Assembly: GCF_904848625.1 (NCBI RefSeq)
Contig: NZ_CAJHCP010000026.1
Coordinates: 1-41,730 of the forward strand
Origin: Paraburkholderia metrosideri
GTDB lineage: Bacteria; Pseudomonadota; Gammaproteobacteria; Burkholderiales; Burkholderiaceae
Length of the DNA: 41,730 nt
Reading direction: 5' to 3'
Shown here: positions 24,843 through 33,034 of the stretch, in pieces
Layout: every line of letters starts with the position of its first letter
Position numbering within the stretch: position 1 is the stretch's first letter
Program-made: the position numbers and the translations under genes
Notes under the pieces: model-generated
What the model was told of the DNA's origin: nothing
What the model saw: the letters and a program-made list of their open reading frames with translations, nothing else
Databases searched by the model: none

Positions 24843-25486
24843 GCTTCCTCCGTGAGCCGCGCGAGCAGTTGCTGTAACGCAATCGCGCGATGGCTGCTGG
24901 CGTTCTTCACGGCCGGCTCCAACTCCGCGGCGCTCGCGTTCAGCGACGGCAAAAAGAAGTACGGGTCGTAGCCGAAGCCGTTGTCGCCGCGCGGAGCGTC
25001 GAGAATTTCGCCATGCCAGCGGCCTTCGGCGATCAGCGGTTCGGGGTCGTCCGCGTGACGCACGAACACCAGCACGCAGAAGTAATAGCCGCGGCGATCG
25101 GTTGCGTGCTGCAGTTCGGCAACGAGGCGCGCGTTATTCGCCGCGTCGCTTTTCTCGCCGCCCGCGAGTTGCGCGAAGCGCGCCGAATAGACGCCGGGCG
25201 CGCCGCGCAATGCGCGAACGCACAGGCCGGAGTCGTCGGCGAGAGCGGGCAGGCCGGTGAGCTTTGCCGCGTGACGGGCCTTGGTCAACGCGTTTTCGAC
25301 GAAAGTCGGATACGGCTCTTCTGCTTCCGGCACGTTCAACGCGCCCTGCGGAATCAGTTCGATGCCGGCCGCGCCGAGCAGCGCCGCGAACTCGCGCAGC
25401 TTGCCCGCGTTGTTCGACGCGAGCACGACTTTCTTCAACGGCGCGTCTGCCAGATGCGCGCCACTGTTCCGGCTAACTTCACTCAC
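24839..25486 (-). CDS. rdgB: XTP/dITP diphosphatase (non-canonical purine NTP pyrophosphatase)
   Basis: A 215-residue enzyme that removes ITP/XTP and their deoxy forms. Motifs: VVLASNNAGKLREFAALL at the N-terminus, FVENALTKARHAA, the ADDSGLCV loop, and GDNGFGYDPYFFLP near residue 170, then SHRAIALQQL. The start overlaps the rph stop by eight bases and the stop overlaps the hemW start, so the three genes are translated as a unit. Confidence 0.95.
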   Translation of the reverse strand: MSEVSRNSGAHLADAPLKKVVLASNNAGKLREFAALLGAAGIELIPQGALNVPEAEEPYPTFVENALTKARHAAKLTGLPALADDSGLCVRALRGAPGVYSARFAQLAGGEKSDAANNARLVAELQHATDRRGYYFCVLVFVRHADDPEPLIAEGRWHGEILDAPRGDNGFGYDPYFFLPSLNASAAELEPAVKNASSHRAIALQQLLARLTEEA

Positions 25487-26219
25487 TCTTTTGCTCCAGC
25501 GCGGCTTTCTGCATGCCGATCAGCGTGTTGATGCCGTCGCTTGCCAGATCGAGCAGCGCGTTCATTTCGTCGCGCGAGAAGGGCACGCCTTCAGCGGTGC
25601 CCTGAATTTCGACGAAGCCGCCCGCGCCCGTCATCACGACGTTCATGTCGGTGTCGCATTGCGAGTCTTCGTCGTAGTCGAGGTCGAGCACCGGCAGGCC
25701 GTCGTATACGCCCACCGAAATCGCGGCGACATAGTCGGTGATCGGCGAGCTGTCGATACGGCCCGTGGCCAGCAGCTTCGCCACGGCGTCATGGGCGGCC
25801 ACGAACGCGCCGGTGATGCTGGCCGTACGCGTGCCGCCGTCGGCCTGGATCACGTCGCAGTCGATATGCAGCGTACGCGCGCCGAGCTTCTCCAGATCGA
25901 ACACCGAGCGCAGCGCGCGGCCGATCAGCCGCTGGATTTCCTGGGTGCGGCCGGTTTGCTTGCCGCGCGCCGCTTCACGGTCGCTGCGGGTATGCGTGGC
26001 GCGCGGCAGCATGCCGTATTCAGCGGTGAGCCAGCCTTGACCGCGATCACGCAAGAACGACGGCACGCTTTCGGCAATGCTCGCGGTGCAGATGACCTTG
26101 GTATCGCCGAACTCGACCAGCACCGAGCCCTCCGCGTGCTTCGTGTAATGGCGCGTGATGCGCACGTCGCGCAGCTGATTGGCCTGGCGGCCGCTGGGGC
26201 GTTGGGTGTCGTTGGTCAT
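25479..26219 (-). CDS. rph: Ribonuclease PH
   Basis: A 246-residue phosphorolytic 3'-5' exoribonuclease that trims tRNA 3' ends. It opens with RPSGRQANQLRDVRITRHYT, contains GWLTAEYGMLPRATHTR and the EIQRLIGRALRSV helix, and ends with MNALLDLASDGINTLIGMQK, all typical of the family, with normal length. First gene of the rph-rdgB-hemW operon, divergent from yicC across a 346-base intergenic region. Confidence 0.96.
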   Translation of the reverse strand: MTNDTQRPSGRQANQLRDVRITRHYTKHAEGSVLVEFGDTKVICTASIAESVPSFLRDRGQGWLTAEYGMLPRATHTRSDREAARGKQTGRTQEIQRLIGRALRSVFDLEKLGARTLHIDCDVIQADGGTRTASITGAFVAAHDAVAKLLATGRIDSSPITDYVAAISVGVYDGLPVLDLDYDEDSQCDTDMNVVMTGAGGFVEIQGTAEGVPFSRDEMNALLDLASDGINTLIGMQKAALEQKSE

Positions 26220-26330
26220 GTTGGGATGGGTCTGGAAGAAATGCGGAGGGAAAGCGCAATTTTACAGCCGATCGGGCGGGACGGTCATGCGACGTCATCG
26301 GTGCGTAGCGTCTGCGGGCGACACGGCGGC

Positions 26331-26380
26331 CGGCAATGCACGGCAGTGCAGGGCAATGCAGCGCCACGCAAGGCCACGAT
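26331..26380 (+). repeat. Short degenerate 10-bp repeats in the rph-yicC divergent promoter region
   Basis: Units CGGCAATGCA, CGGCAGTGCA and GGGCAATGCA, then the weaker GCGCCACGCA and AGGCCACGAT, spaced exactly one helical turn. They lie between the divergent starts of rph and yicC (26220-26565). That gap holds no gene. A regulatory role is possible but not supported further. Confidence 0.5.
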
Positions 26381-26565
26381 GGGCTCGCCGCGAAGATTGC
26401 CGATACTTCGCCTATGCGCGCTCGACCGCATGGACTCTCGCTTTCAGCGGGGTGCGTCCGGTAAAAATGGGATAATACGGATTCTCCGCCCCGCGTCTCG
26501 TACACGCCGGGCGATTCACTTCTTGGACGGGCTTTCAACCCCCGTCCACAATCGCGAGAAATACG

Positions 26566-27489
26566 ATGATCTACAGCATGACTGGCTATGCGAGCGCCAC
26601 GCGCGAACTCGTCGCGGCCTCGGGTACAGGCGGCGTGAGCGTGTCGGTCGAACTGCGCACAGTGAACTCGCGCTTTCTCGATCTGAACTTCCGCATGCCG
26701 GAAGACGTGCGCGTCTGCGAACCGACGCTGCGCGAAATGCTGATGAACAAACTGTCGCGCGGCAAGGTGGATATCCGTATCAATCTGCAACGCAGCGAGC
26801 AGTCGGCTAACGCAGGCTCGGTCAATACCGACGCGCTGAAGCAACTGGCGCTGCTCGAACGCACGGTGCTGTCCACGTTCCCCGAAGCGGGCCGTCTGCG
26901 CACCGGCGAAATTCTGCGCTGGCCTGGCGTGCTCGCCGAAAGCGGCGTGGCGCCGGAAGTGCTGCGCGAGGCGGTGCTCGCGTGCGGCAAGCAGGCCATC
27001 GTCGACCTGATCGACGTGCGTGCGCGTGAAGGCGCGCAACTGGCGACCATGCTGATCGCCAATGTCACCGAAATGGAAGCGATCGTCACGAAGATCACCC
27101 CGCTCGTGCCGGAGCTGATCGCGAAGCATCAGCAGAAGATCGTCGAGCGTTTGCAGGAAGCGCTTGGCATCGCCGCGCCGGATACCGCCGCGACGATCGT
27201 CTCGCGCGAAGAAATCAACGAACGGATTCGCCAGGAAGTGACGATGTACGGCATCCGTATCGACATCGCCGAAGAACTGTCGCGCCTCACGGCTCACCTG
27301 AACGAAACGCGTCACGTAATCGAGAAGGGCGGCAAGGTCGGCAAGCGCCTCGACTTCATGATGCAGGAGCTGAACCGCGAAGCGAACACGCTCGGCTCGA
27401 AGGCGGCGGCGAAGGAACTCGCCGATTCGTCGATGACCCTGAAGCTGCTCATCGAACAGATGCGCGAGCAAGTACAGAATCTGGAATAA
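26566..27489 (+). CDS. yicC: YicC family endoribonuclease-like protein
   Basis: A 307-residue protein with the conserved start MIYSMTGYASATRE, the VELRTVNSRFLDLNFRMPED segment, and the C-terminal DUF1732 region (SHL-type helix LSRLTAHLNETRHVIEKGGK, then VGKRLDFMMQELNREANTLG and a final LLIEQMREQVQNLE). YicC proteins have been described as endoribonucleases acting in RNA decay. It precedes gmk by 17 bases, the usual order in proteobacteria, so the two are co-transcribed. Confidence 0.95.
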   Translation: MIYSMTGYASATRELVAASGTGGVSVSVELRTVNSRFLDLNFRMPEDVRVCEPTLREMLMNKLSRGKVDIRINLQRSEQSANAGSVNTDALKQLALLERTVLSTFPEAGRLRTGEILRWPGVLAESGVAPEVLREAVLACGKQAIVDLIDVRAREGAQLATMLIANVTEMEAIVTKITPLVPELIAKHQQKIVERLQEALGIAAPDTAATIVSREEINERIRQEVTMYGIRIDIAEELSRLTAHLNETRHVIEKGGKVGKRLDFMMQELNREANTLGSKAAAKELADSSMTLKLLIEQMREQVQNLE

Positions 27490-27506
27490 AGCTGGAGCAC
27501 CAACAC

Positions 27507-28187
27507 ATGACCGACCACTCACGCGAAAGCGGCGCACCGCGCAACCCGTACGCCGGCGCTTATCCCGGCAACCTGTTCATGGTCGTCGCGCCGTCGGGCG
27601 CGGGCAAGTCGACGCTGGTGAACGCGCTGCTTGCGGGCGACGACGCGATCCGTCTGTCGATCTCGTACACGACGCGCCCGCCGCGCCCGAAGGAACAGGA
27701 CGGCGAGCACTACCACTTCACCACCGTCGACGACTTCATGAAGCGTCACGACGAAGGCGAGTTCCTGGAAAGCGCGGAAGTGCATGGCAACTATTACGGC
27801 ACGTCGCGCGTATGGATCCAGGAGCAGATGAAAAGCGGCCATGACGTGCTGCTCGAAATCGACTGGCAGGGCGCGCAGCAGGTGAAGAAACAGTTTCACA
27901 ACGCGGTCGAGATTTTCATCTTGCCGCCGTCGCTCGAAGCGCTCGAAGAGCGTCTGAAAAAGCGCGGCCAGGACGAGCCGAACGTGATCACGCGACGCCT
28001 GCTGGCAGCCGGTAGCGAGATGGCGCACGCGGCCGAAGCAGAGTATGTCGTGATCAACGAGAACTTCGATCGCGCGTTGAGCGAACTGCAGTGCCTCGTC
28101 GCCGCAACGCGTTCGCGCTTCGCATCGCAATATGCACGCCACACGCAGCTTTTCGTGCAGCTCGGCATTCACCTGCCGCACGCGTGA
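27507..28187 (+). CDS. gmk: Guanylate kinase
   Basis: A 226-residue enzyme phosphorylating GMP to GDP. The P-loop APSGAGKST is at residues 28-36; the GMP-binding region follows (ISYTTRPPRPKEQDGEHYHF and FLESAEVHGNYYGTSR), with LLEIDWQGAQQVKKQF later. The N-terminus is about 15 residues longer than the E. coli enzyme, so a later start is possible. It lies between yicC and rpoZ and supplies GDP/GTP, the substrate of the SpoT synthetase encoded two genes on. Confidence 0.96.
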   Translation: MTDHSRESGAPRNPYAGAYPGNLFMVVAPSGAGKSTLVNALLAGDDAIRLSISYTTRPPRPKEQDGEHYHFTTVDDFMKRHDEGEFLESAEVHGNYYGTSRVWIQEQMKSGHDVLLEIDWQGAQQVKKQFHNAVEIFILPPSLEALEERLKKRGQDEPNVITRRLLAAGSEMAHAAEAEYVVINENFDRALSELQCLVAATRSRFASQYARHTQLFVQLGIHLPHA

Positions 28188-28247
28188 GCGCGGCGATGTG
28201 TCGAGCACATAAGGTAGAATAAGCAACATACTGAGAAGGAACCCAAC

Positions 28248-28451
28248 ATGGCCCGCATTACTGTCGAAGACTGTCTCAAACAGATCCCGAACCGTTTCGA
28301 ACTCGCGCTTGCCGCAACCTATCGCGCGCGTCAGCTCGCGCAAGGCCACACGCCGAAGATCGAAAGCCGCGACAAGCCTACCGTCGTCGCACTGCGCGAA
28401 ATCGCAGCCGGCCAGGTGGGTGTTGAAATGCTGAAGAAGGTGCCGGTTTAA
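28248..28451 (+). CDS. rpoZ: RNA polymerase omega subunit
   Basis: A 67-residue protein with the family signature [20 protein letters not shown], then [13 protein letters not shown] and [16 protein letters not shown]. It promotes assembly of core RNA polymerase and takes part in the ppGpp response. A good ribosome site (GAAGGA) lies 7 bases upstream. A TAGAAT (28215-28220) may be a -10 element for a promoter within the operon. Confidence 0.97.
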
Positions 28452-28561
28452 CGCGCACTATTGCGTTTTCGATTGCTGTACCTGTCATACGCTTTAGCTT
28501 TACCTCCTCGTTTTAACGCGCAGACCCAGGCGTCCAACCCCCAACCGCTACGGAGGCGACC

Positions 28562-30919
28562 ATGAGTGCTACCCCGCCCACCGCTACGGAAGTGGATCAC
28601 GACGCCGACTCACCCTCGTCCGCGCGCAAATACATCGACGCGGTTCTCGAACAGTCGTTCCGCCATCTGTTCGGGCCAACCGCCACGCCGGAGCAACCGC
28701 GCCGGCATGACGTCGTCTCCATTGCCAAACTGACCTCGCTCCTTTCCGGCTATCTTCAGCCGGAAGAGATCAAGGACATCAAGGCAGCGTTCCATTTCAG
28801 CGACGAAGCCCACCTCGGCCAGTACCGCCAGAGTGGCGAGCCCTACATCACGCATCCTGTTGCCGTTGCTGAAATGTGCGCCGGCTGGAATCTCGACGCC
28901 CAGGCCATCATGGCGGCGTTGCTGCATGACGTGATGGAAGACCAGGGTGTGACCAAGGCCGAACTCGCCGAGCGTTTCGGCGCGAAGGTCGCGGAACTGG
29001 TTGACGGGTTGTCGAAGCTGGACAAGATGGAGTTCCGCAATCGCGAGGAAGCGCAGGCGGAAAACTTCCGCAAGATGCTGCTCGCGATGGCGCGCGACGT
29101 CCGCGTGATTCTGGTGAAGCTCGCCGACCGGCTGCACAACATGCGCACGCTCGGCGCGGTGCCGCCCGCCAAGCGCCGCCGCGTGGCACGCGAAACGCTG
29201 GATATTTATGCGCCCATCGCGCACCGGCTTGGCCTGAACAATACTTATCGCGAGCTGCAGGACCTGAGCTTTGCGAACTTCAATCCACATCGCTACGCCA
29301 CGCTCGAAAAAGCCGTCAAGTCGGCGCGCGGCAACCGGCGCGAAGTGGTGGGCAAGATTCTGGAGTCGGTGCAGCGCGCCATTGCCGACGCTAAGATCGA
29401 CGCCGAAGTCACCGGCCGCGAGAAAACCATCTTCAGTATCTACAAGAAGATGCGCGACAAGCAGTTGTCGTTCTCGCAGGTGCTCGACGTGTATGGCTTT
29501 CGTGTGGTGGTCGAGAGCGCGCTGGAATGCTACACCTGCATCGGCGCATTGCATGCTTTGTACAAGCCCGTGCCGGGCAAGTTCAAGGACTACATCGCAA
29601 TTCCGAAGGTGAACGGCTATCAGTCGTTGCACACCACGCTCGTCGGCCCGTTCGGTGCGCCGATCGAGTTTCAGGTGCGCACGCGCAAGATGCACGAGAT
29701 CGCCGAAGCCGGCGTGGCCGCGCACTGGCTGTACAAGAACGGCAGTGCCGATCTGAACGATGTGCAGAAGCGCGCCCATCAATGGCTGAAGTCGCTGCTC
29801 GACATTCAGAGCGAAGCGGGCGATTCGAGCGAATTCCTCGAGCACGTCAAGATCGACCTGTTCCCGGACGCGGTCTACGTGTTCACGCCGAAGTCGAAGA
29901 TCATGGCGCTGCCGCGCGGTGCCACGGCGCTCGACTTCGCGTATTCGATCCACAGCGACCTTGGCAATCAATGCGTCGCGGTGAAGATCAACAACGAGTT
30001 GTTGCCCCTGCGCACCGAGTTGAAGAGCGGCGATATCGTCGAAGTCATCACGGCGCCGTATTCGAAGCCGAATCCAGCGTGGCTCGGCTTTGTGCGCAGC
30101 GGCAAGGCGCGTTCGGCTATCCGCCACTATCTGAAGACAATGCGCCTGAACGAGTCCGTGCAACTCGGCGAGCGTCTGGTCGATCAGTCGTTGAAGGGCT
30201 ACGGCCTCGCGCTGTCAGATGTCACGCCGGAAGCGTGGGAAAAGCTGGTGCAATGGACGGGCAACAAGAACCGCCAGGAAATTTTCGCGGACATCGGCTT
30301 GGGCCGGCGTGTCGCGGCGGTCATGGCCAAGCGCATCGAAGTGCTGATGAGTGGCCGTGATGCCGACGACGACGGCTCGCGTTCCGGTTCGAATGCACCG
30401 CATGCGCCGCCGGTGGTCATCACGGGCACTGAAGGGATGTCGGTGCAACTGTCCGCATGCTGCCGTCCGATTCCGGGCGACGACATCATGGGCTACATCG
30501 GCATCGGCCTCGGCATGGCAATCCACACTACGGACTGCCGCGTTGCGCAGCGCATCCACAAGCGCGATCCGGGTCGCTGGATCGACGTGGCGTGGGCGCC
30601 GCAGCCGGGGCGTCTGTTCGATGTCGCCGTCAAGGTGCTGGTCAAGAACACCAAGGGCGTGTTTGCCCGTGTGGCTGCCGACATCACGTCGGCGGACGCG
30701 AACATCGTCCATATCGCAATGGACGAAGATCTGTCGCAGGAATCCACCGTGCTGCGCTTTGTGATCCAGGTCAGCGACCGGGTCCATCTGGCCAATGTGA
30801 TGCGCCGGGTTCGCACGAACCCCGACGTCATGCGCATCGCGCGTGAGCGGCCGAGTGACGAGGGGCATCACCGTCACGATGGCGGCATGCGGATAGATCG
30901 CGAACGGGCCGATTACTGA
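28562..30919 (+). CDS. spoT: Bifunctional (p)ppGpp synthetase/hydrolase SpoT
   Basis: A 785-residue stringent-response enzyme. The hydrolase domain has YITHPVAVAEM and the catalytic HD in LLHDVMEDQG (residues 122-123), intact, so hydrolysis is likely. The synthetase domain around residues 250-370 contains VYGFRVVVES and VNGYQSLHTTLVGPFG. TGS begins near residue 430 (VYVFTPKSKIMALPRGATAL), and the C-terminus is an ACT domain (from about 700: VLVKNTKGVFARVAADITSA). The gene is preceded by a strong GGAGG ribosome site. The gmk-rpoZ-spoT order is conserved in many proteobacteria. Confidence 0.96.
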   Translation: MSATPPTATEVDHDADSPSSARKYIDAVLEQSFRHLFGPTATPEQPRRHDVVSIAKLTSLLSGYLQPEEIKDIKAAFHFSDEAHLGQYRQSGEPYITHPVAVAEMCAGWNLDAQAIMAALLHDVMEDQGVTKAELAERFGAKVAELVDGLSKLDKMEFRNREEAQAENFRKMLLAMARDVRVILVKLADRLHNMRTLGAVPPAKRRRVARETLDIYAPIAHRLGLNNTYRELQDLSFANFNPHRYATLEKAVKSARGNRREVVGKILESVQRAIADAKIDAEVTGREKTIFSIYKKMRDKQLSFSQVLDVYGFRVVVESALECYTCIGALHALYKPVPGKFKDYIAIPKVNGYQSLHTTLVGPFGAPIEFQVRTRKMHEIAEAGVAAHWLYKNGSADLNDVQKRAHQWLKSLLDIQSEAGDSSEFLEHVKIDLFPDAVYVFTPKSKIMALPRGATALDFAYSIHSDLGNQCVAVKINNELLPLRTELKSGDIVEVITAPYSKPNPAWLGFVRSGKARSAIRHYLKTMRLNESVQLGERLVDQSLKGYGLALSDVTPEAWEKLVQWTGNKNRQEIFADIGLGRRVAAVMAKRIEVLMSGRDADDDGSRSGSNAPHAPPVVITGTEGMSVQLSACCRPIPGDDIMGYIGIGLGMAIHTTDCRVAQRIHKRDPGRWIDVAWAPQPGRLFDVAVKVLVKNTKGVFARVAADITSADANIVHIAMDEDLSQESTVLRFVIQVSDRVHLANVMRRVRTNPDVMRIARERPSDEGHHRHDGGMRIDRERADY

Positions 30920-30934
30920 TCGTCCGTGACTGTG

Positions 30935-30966
30935 CCCGGGTTCGTTCCAGCGTGCCCGGGTTTTTT
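30935..30966 (+). terminator. Intrinsic terminator of spoT
   Basis: CCCGGG (30935-30940) pairs with CCCGGG (30955-30960), followed by six T. It is 15 bases beyond the spoT stop. The stem is short but GC-only and closes the yicC-gmk-rpoZ-spoT unit. Confidence 0.75.
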
Positions 30967-31073
30967 AATTGCCCTCCGCTTTGTCTCCCGCGTTTTTTCG
31001 ACGCGTCGCTTTTCTTAAATCTGAACGTGCCGGCCACGAGCGAGTCTCACCTGAAATTCTTGGGAGAACGCTA

Positions 31074-31562
31074 ATGAATGTTGCCGACCTCGATGGCATG
31101 GCGCTCGATTATTGGGTAGCCCGCAGCCTGCACGACTTCGTGCGCGAAATCTATTTCACCGACAGTGGCGAGACTGTTTCGATTCGCGGTAATGACCGTG
31201 GTCGCGCGTGGGATGGCCGGTTCACGCCGTCCACGTCATGGGAGGCGGCGGGCACAGTGCTCGAGCGCGCTCAGCGACTGGAAATGCGCGAGGAGACCGA
31301 TGCCGACCTGGCCTATTGCGTGGCGACGTTCGAAGGCAGTCATCGAACGGCTGAAGGGCGGGGTGACTCGCTGCGGGCTGCGTTGCTTAGGGCGTTTGTT
31401 GAAAGTCGTTTCGGCGCAAGCGTAGACGATGTGCTGCGCGAGCCACAAGCACTGACCGGTGACCGGGCTCACCGGATCGGCGAGCCGACTCCAGATGGTT
31501 CAATCGACGATGTGCCGAGTCCGGACGGACAGATTGGTGATATTCAGTCGCCACCGCGATAA
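31074..31562 (+). CDS. NinX-like (DUF2591) phage-type protein
   Basis: A 162-residue protein from ATG 31074 with GGGAGAA upstream; an in-frame ATG at 30969 would start inside the terminator region. It reads VADLDGMALDYWVARSLHD, then WDGRFTPSTSWEAAG and a C-terminal RAALLRAFVESRFGASVDDV, the pattern of phage NinX/DUF2591 proteins. The last 40 residues (PTPDGSIDDVPSPDGQIGDI) are an acidic low-complexity tail. The phage role is poorly defined; here it is a lone gene, probably domesticated, with no other phage genes close by. Confidence 0.75.
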   Translation: MNVADLDGMALDYWVARSLHDFVREIYFTDSGETVSIRGNDRGRAWDGRFTPSTSWEAAGTVLERAQRLEMREETDADLAYCVATFEGSHRTAEGRGDSLRAALLRAFVESRFGASVDDVLREPQALTGDRAHRIGEPTPDGSIDDVPSPDGQIGDIQSPPR

Positions 31563-31636
31563 CGGTGCCTGAAAACCAGCGAGGTGGGGTGGAGCGGTGC
31601 GTTTCGGCGCTTGCACAAAACCGTGCTGCAAAAACA

Positions 31637-31662
31637 AAGGGCCTTCCGATCGGAAGGCCCTT
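31637..31662 (-). terminator. Intrinsic terminator of the tRNA-Arg pair
   Basis: A fully palindromic 26-bp stem (AAGGGCCTTCCGA and its complement) beyond the 3' end of the first tRNA-Arg, followed on the minus strand by a T-rich tract. Likely works in both directions. Confidence 0.9.
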
Positions 31663-31669
31663 CAATAGA

Positions 31670-31746
31670 TGGTGCGGCTGGCAGGATTCGAACCCACGAC
31701 CCCTTGGTTCGTAGCCAAGTACTCTATCCAACTGAGCTACAGCCGC
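31670..31746 (-). tRNA. tRNA-Arg (anticodon ACG), copy 1
   Basis: A 77-base tRNA: acceptor GCGGCTG with CAGCCGC, D-arm TAGCTCAGTTGGATAGAG, anticodon loop with ACG, T-loop GTTCGAATC and encoded CCA. Identical to copy 2 located 78 bases upstream in transcript order; the two are probably processed from one transcript. Confidence 0.96.
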
Positions 31747-31824
31747 ACGCTAAACGGTAATGCATTACTGCAATGAAACTTGGATGAAGCCGAGGACTTT
31801 CCGGAAGAAAACCCTCAAATAAGT

Positions 31825-31901
31825 TGGTGCGGCTGGCAGGATTCGAACCCACGACCCCTTGGTTCGTAGCCAAGTACTCTATCCAACTGAGCTACAGCCG
31901 C
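31825..31901 (-). tRNA. tRNA-Arg (anticodon ACG), copy 2
   Basis: Base-for-base identical with copy 1 over 77 positions, including the encoded CCA. The spacer between the copies (31747-31824) is not repeated. Confidence 0.96.
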
Positions 31902-32031
31902 ACACAGAAACGAGATTATAGCCAATGGTTTTGCAAAATGGAAGCCTGTAACTGCGATTTGTCTGCTGGCCCTGATCGTGTACCCTTGATAGGCAGTCGC
32001 TTGCCGCTGTTAATGCACTATCTGGATCATC

Positions 32032-32601
32032 ATGAACAAGGCCTTTGTCAAAGAGTCGAGTGAAGAGAATGACGACGACCTCGACGTCGCCCAGCCGGAC
32101 GTCCCGGCAGGGACCAAGAACTACATTACGCCAGCCGGCTACCGGCGCATGCGCGATGAACTGTTGCATCTGATCGACGTCGAGCGGCCGGAAGTGGTCA
32201 AGCTCGTGTCGTGGGCGGCCTCGAACGGCGACCGCTCGGAAAATGGCGATTACATCTATGGCAAGCGCCGCTTGCGTGAGATCGATCGGCGAATCCGCTT
32301 TCTGACCAAGCGTCTCGATCTTGCCGAGATTGTCGATAGCAGCAAACAGGAGAATATCGACCAGGTGTTCTTCGGCGCGACCGTGGAGTACGCGACTGAA
32401 GACGGCGAGGATCATAGGGTGACGATTGTCGGTGTCGACGAAGTCGATCTGGATATTGGCTATGTGAGCTGGATTTCGCCGATTGCGCGTGCGCTGCTAA
32501 AAGCAAAGGTCGGCGACACGGTGACCTTGTACACGCCGGCCGGTCCGCAGCCGATCGATATCGTCGACGTCAAATATCCGCCGCCTGATCCGGGCGGCTG
32601 A
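32032..32601 (+). CDS. greB: Transcription elongation factor GreB
   Basis: A 189-residue factor that rescues backtracked RNA polymerase by stimulating transcript cleavage. The coiled-coil domain contains YITPAGYRRMRDELLHL and the tip-region SNGDRSENGDYIYGKRRLRE with acidic residues, then IRFLTKRL. The C-terminal FKBP-like domain has VFFGATVEYATEDGEDH and WISPIARALLKAKVGD. YIYGKRR in place of GreA's pattern marks GreB. The first 25 residues are an acidic extension (ESSEENDDDLDVAQPDV). Confidence 0.95.
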   Translation: MNKAFVKESSEENDDDLDVAQPDVPAGTKNYITPAGYRRMRDELLHLIDVERPEVVKLVSWAASNGDRSENGDYIYGKRRLREIDRRIRFLTKRLDLAEIVDSSKQENIDQVFFGATVEYATEDGEDHRVTIVGVDEVDLDIGYVSWISPIARALLKAKVGDTVTLYTPAGPQPIDIVDVKYPPPDPGG

Positions 32602-32628
32602 CGGCTAATGCCCAACGGCCAACGCGAA

Positions 32629-32948
32629 TCAAGCCGTCTCGATGAGATCGGCTTCTTCGTGTGGAGCACAGCGCTCGCTAGTGCCGGCGCGTGTTTCTGT
32701 CAGTAGCGCGCGCACCTGCGCCAGCACGCCGTTGCGCTTCCAGTGCAGATACCTCGCGTAGCAGGTCTGCTGCGCCGGAAAGTGCATGGGCAGATACATC
32801 CAGCGCTCGCCCGTATGTTCGATCCACAGAATGGCATCGAGGACGGCGCGCGAATCGGCGGCTGGACGGCCCCCGTGGTCTTCTGAGCGCCCGACGGCGG
32901 GAACAGGTGTCGAATGCACATCCATTCAGCGTCTGACAGCCGGTCCAT
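32629..32948 (-). pseudogene. IS5-type transposase N-terminal fragment with a 1-base frameshift
   Basis: Reading starts MDRLSDAEWMCIRHLFPPSG in one frame and continues in another as GRPAADSRAVLDAILWIEHT, then RWMYLPMHFPAQQTCYARYL, the N-terminal (DUF4096) part of IS5/IS4-like transposases. The frames join if one G is added to the five-G run at plus 32870-32874. The catalytic DDE domain is absent, so the element is dead or the product is a stand-alone domain. It is convergent with greB and only 27 bases from its stop. Confidence 0.75.
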
Positions 32949-32986
32949 CTTGTCTCCTCGTTTATTCGCACGCCGCGCTATTAAAA

Positions 32987-33008
32987 AAGGCGCCGCGTAC
33001 GGCGCCTT
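32987..33008 (-). terminator. Intrinsic terminator of the porin gene
   Basis: AAGGCGCCG-cgta-CGGCGCCTT, a 9-bp stem with a tetraloop, followed on the minus strand by a run of T. It starts 27 bases beyond the porin stop. Confidence 0.92.
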
Positions 33009-33034
33009 CGATTCGGCGAGTTGTCTCGCGGCTT

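Noticed and set aside
25281..26810. 509-codon open frame on the plus strand
   Set aside because: Runs antisense through rdgB and rph and into yicC in another frame; no protein-like features.
26047..27537. 496-codon open frame on the minus strand
   Set aside because: Antisense of yicC followed by non-coding sequence and an out-of-frame piece of rph.
28610..30163. 517-codon open frame on the minus strand
   Set aside because: Shadow of spoT; low-complexity Arg/His/Leu-rich sequence with no ribosome site.
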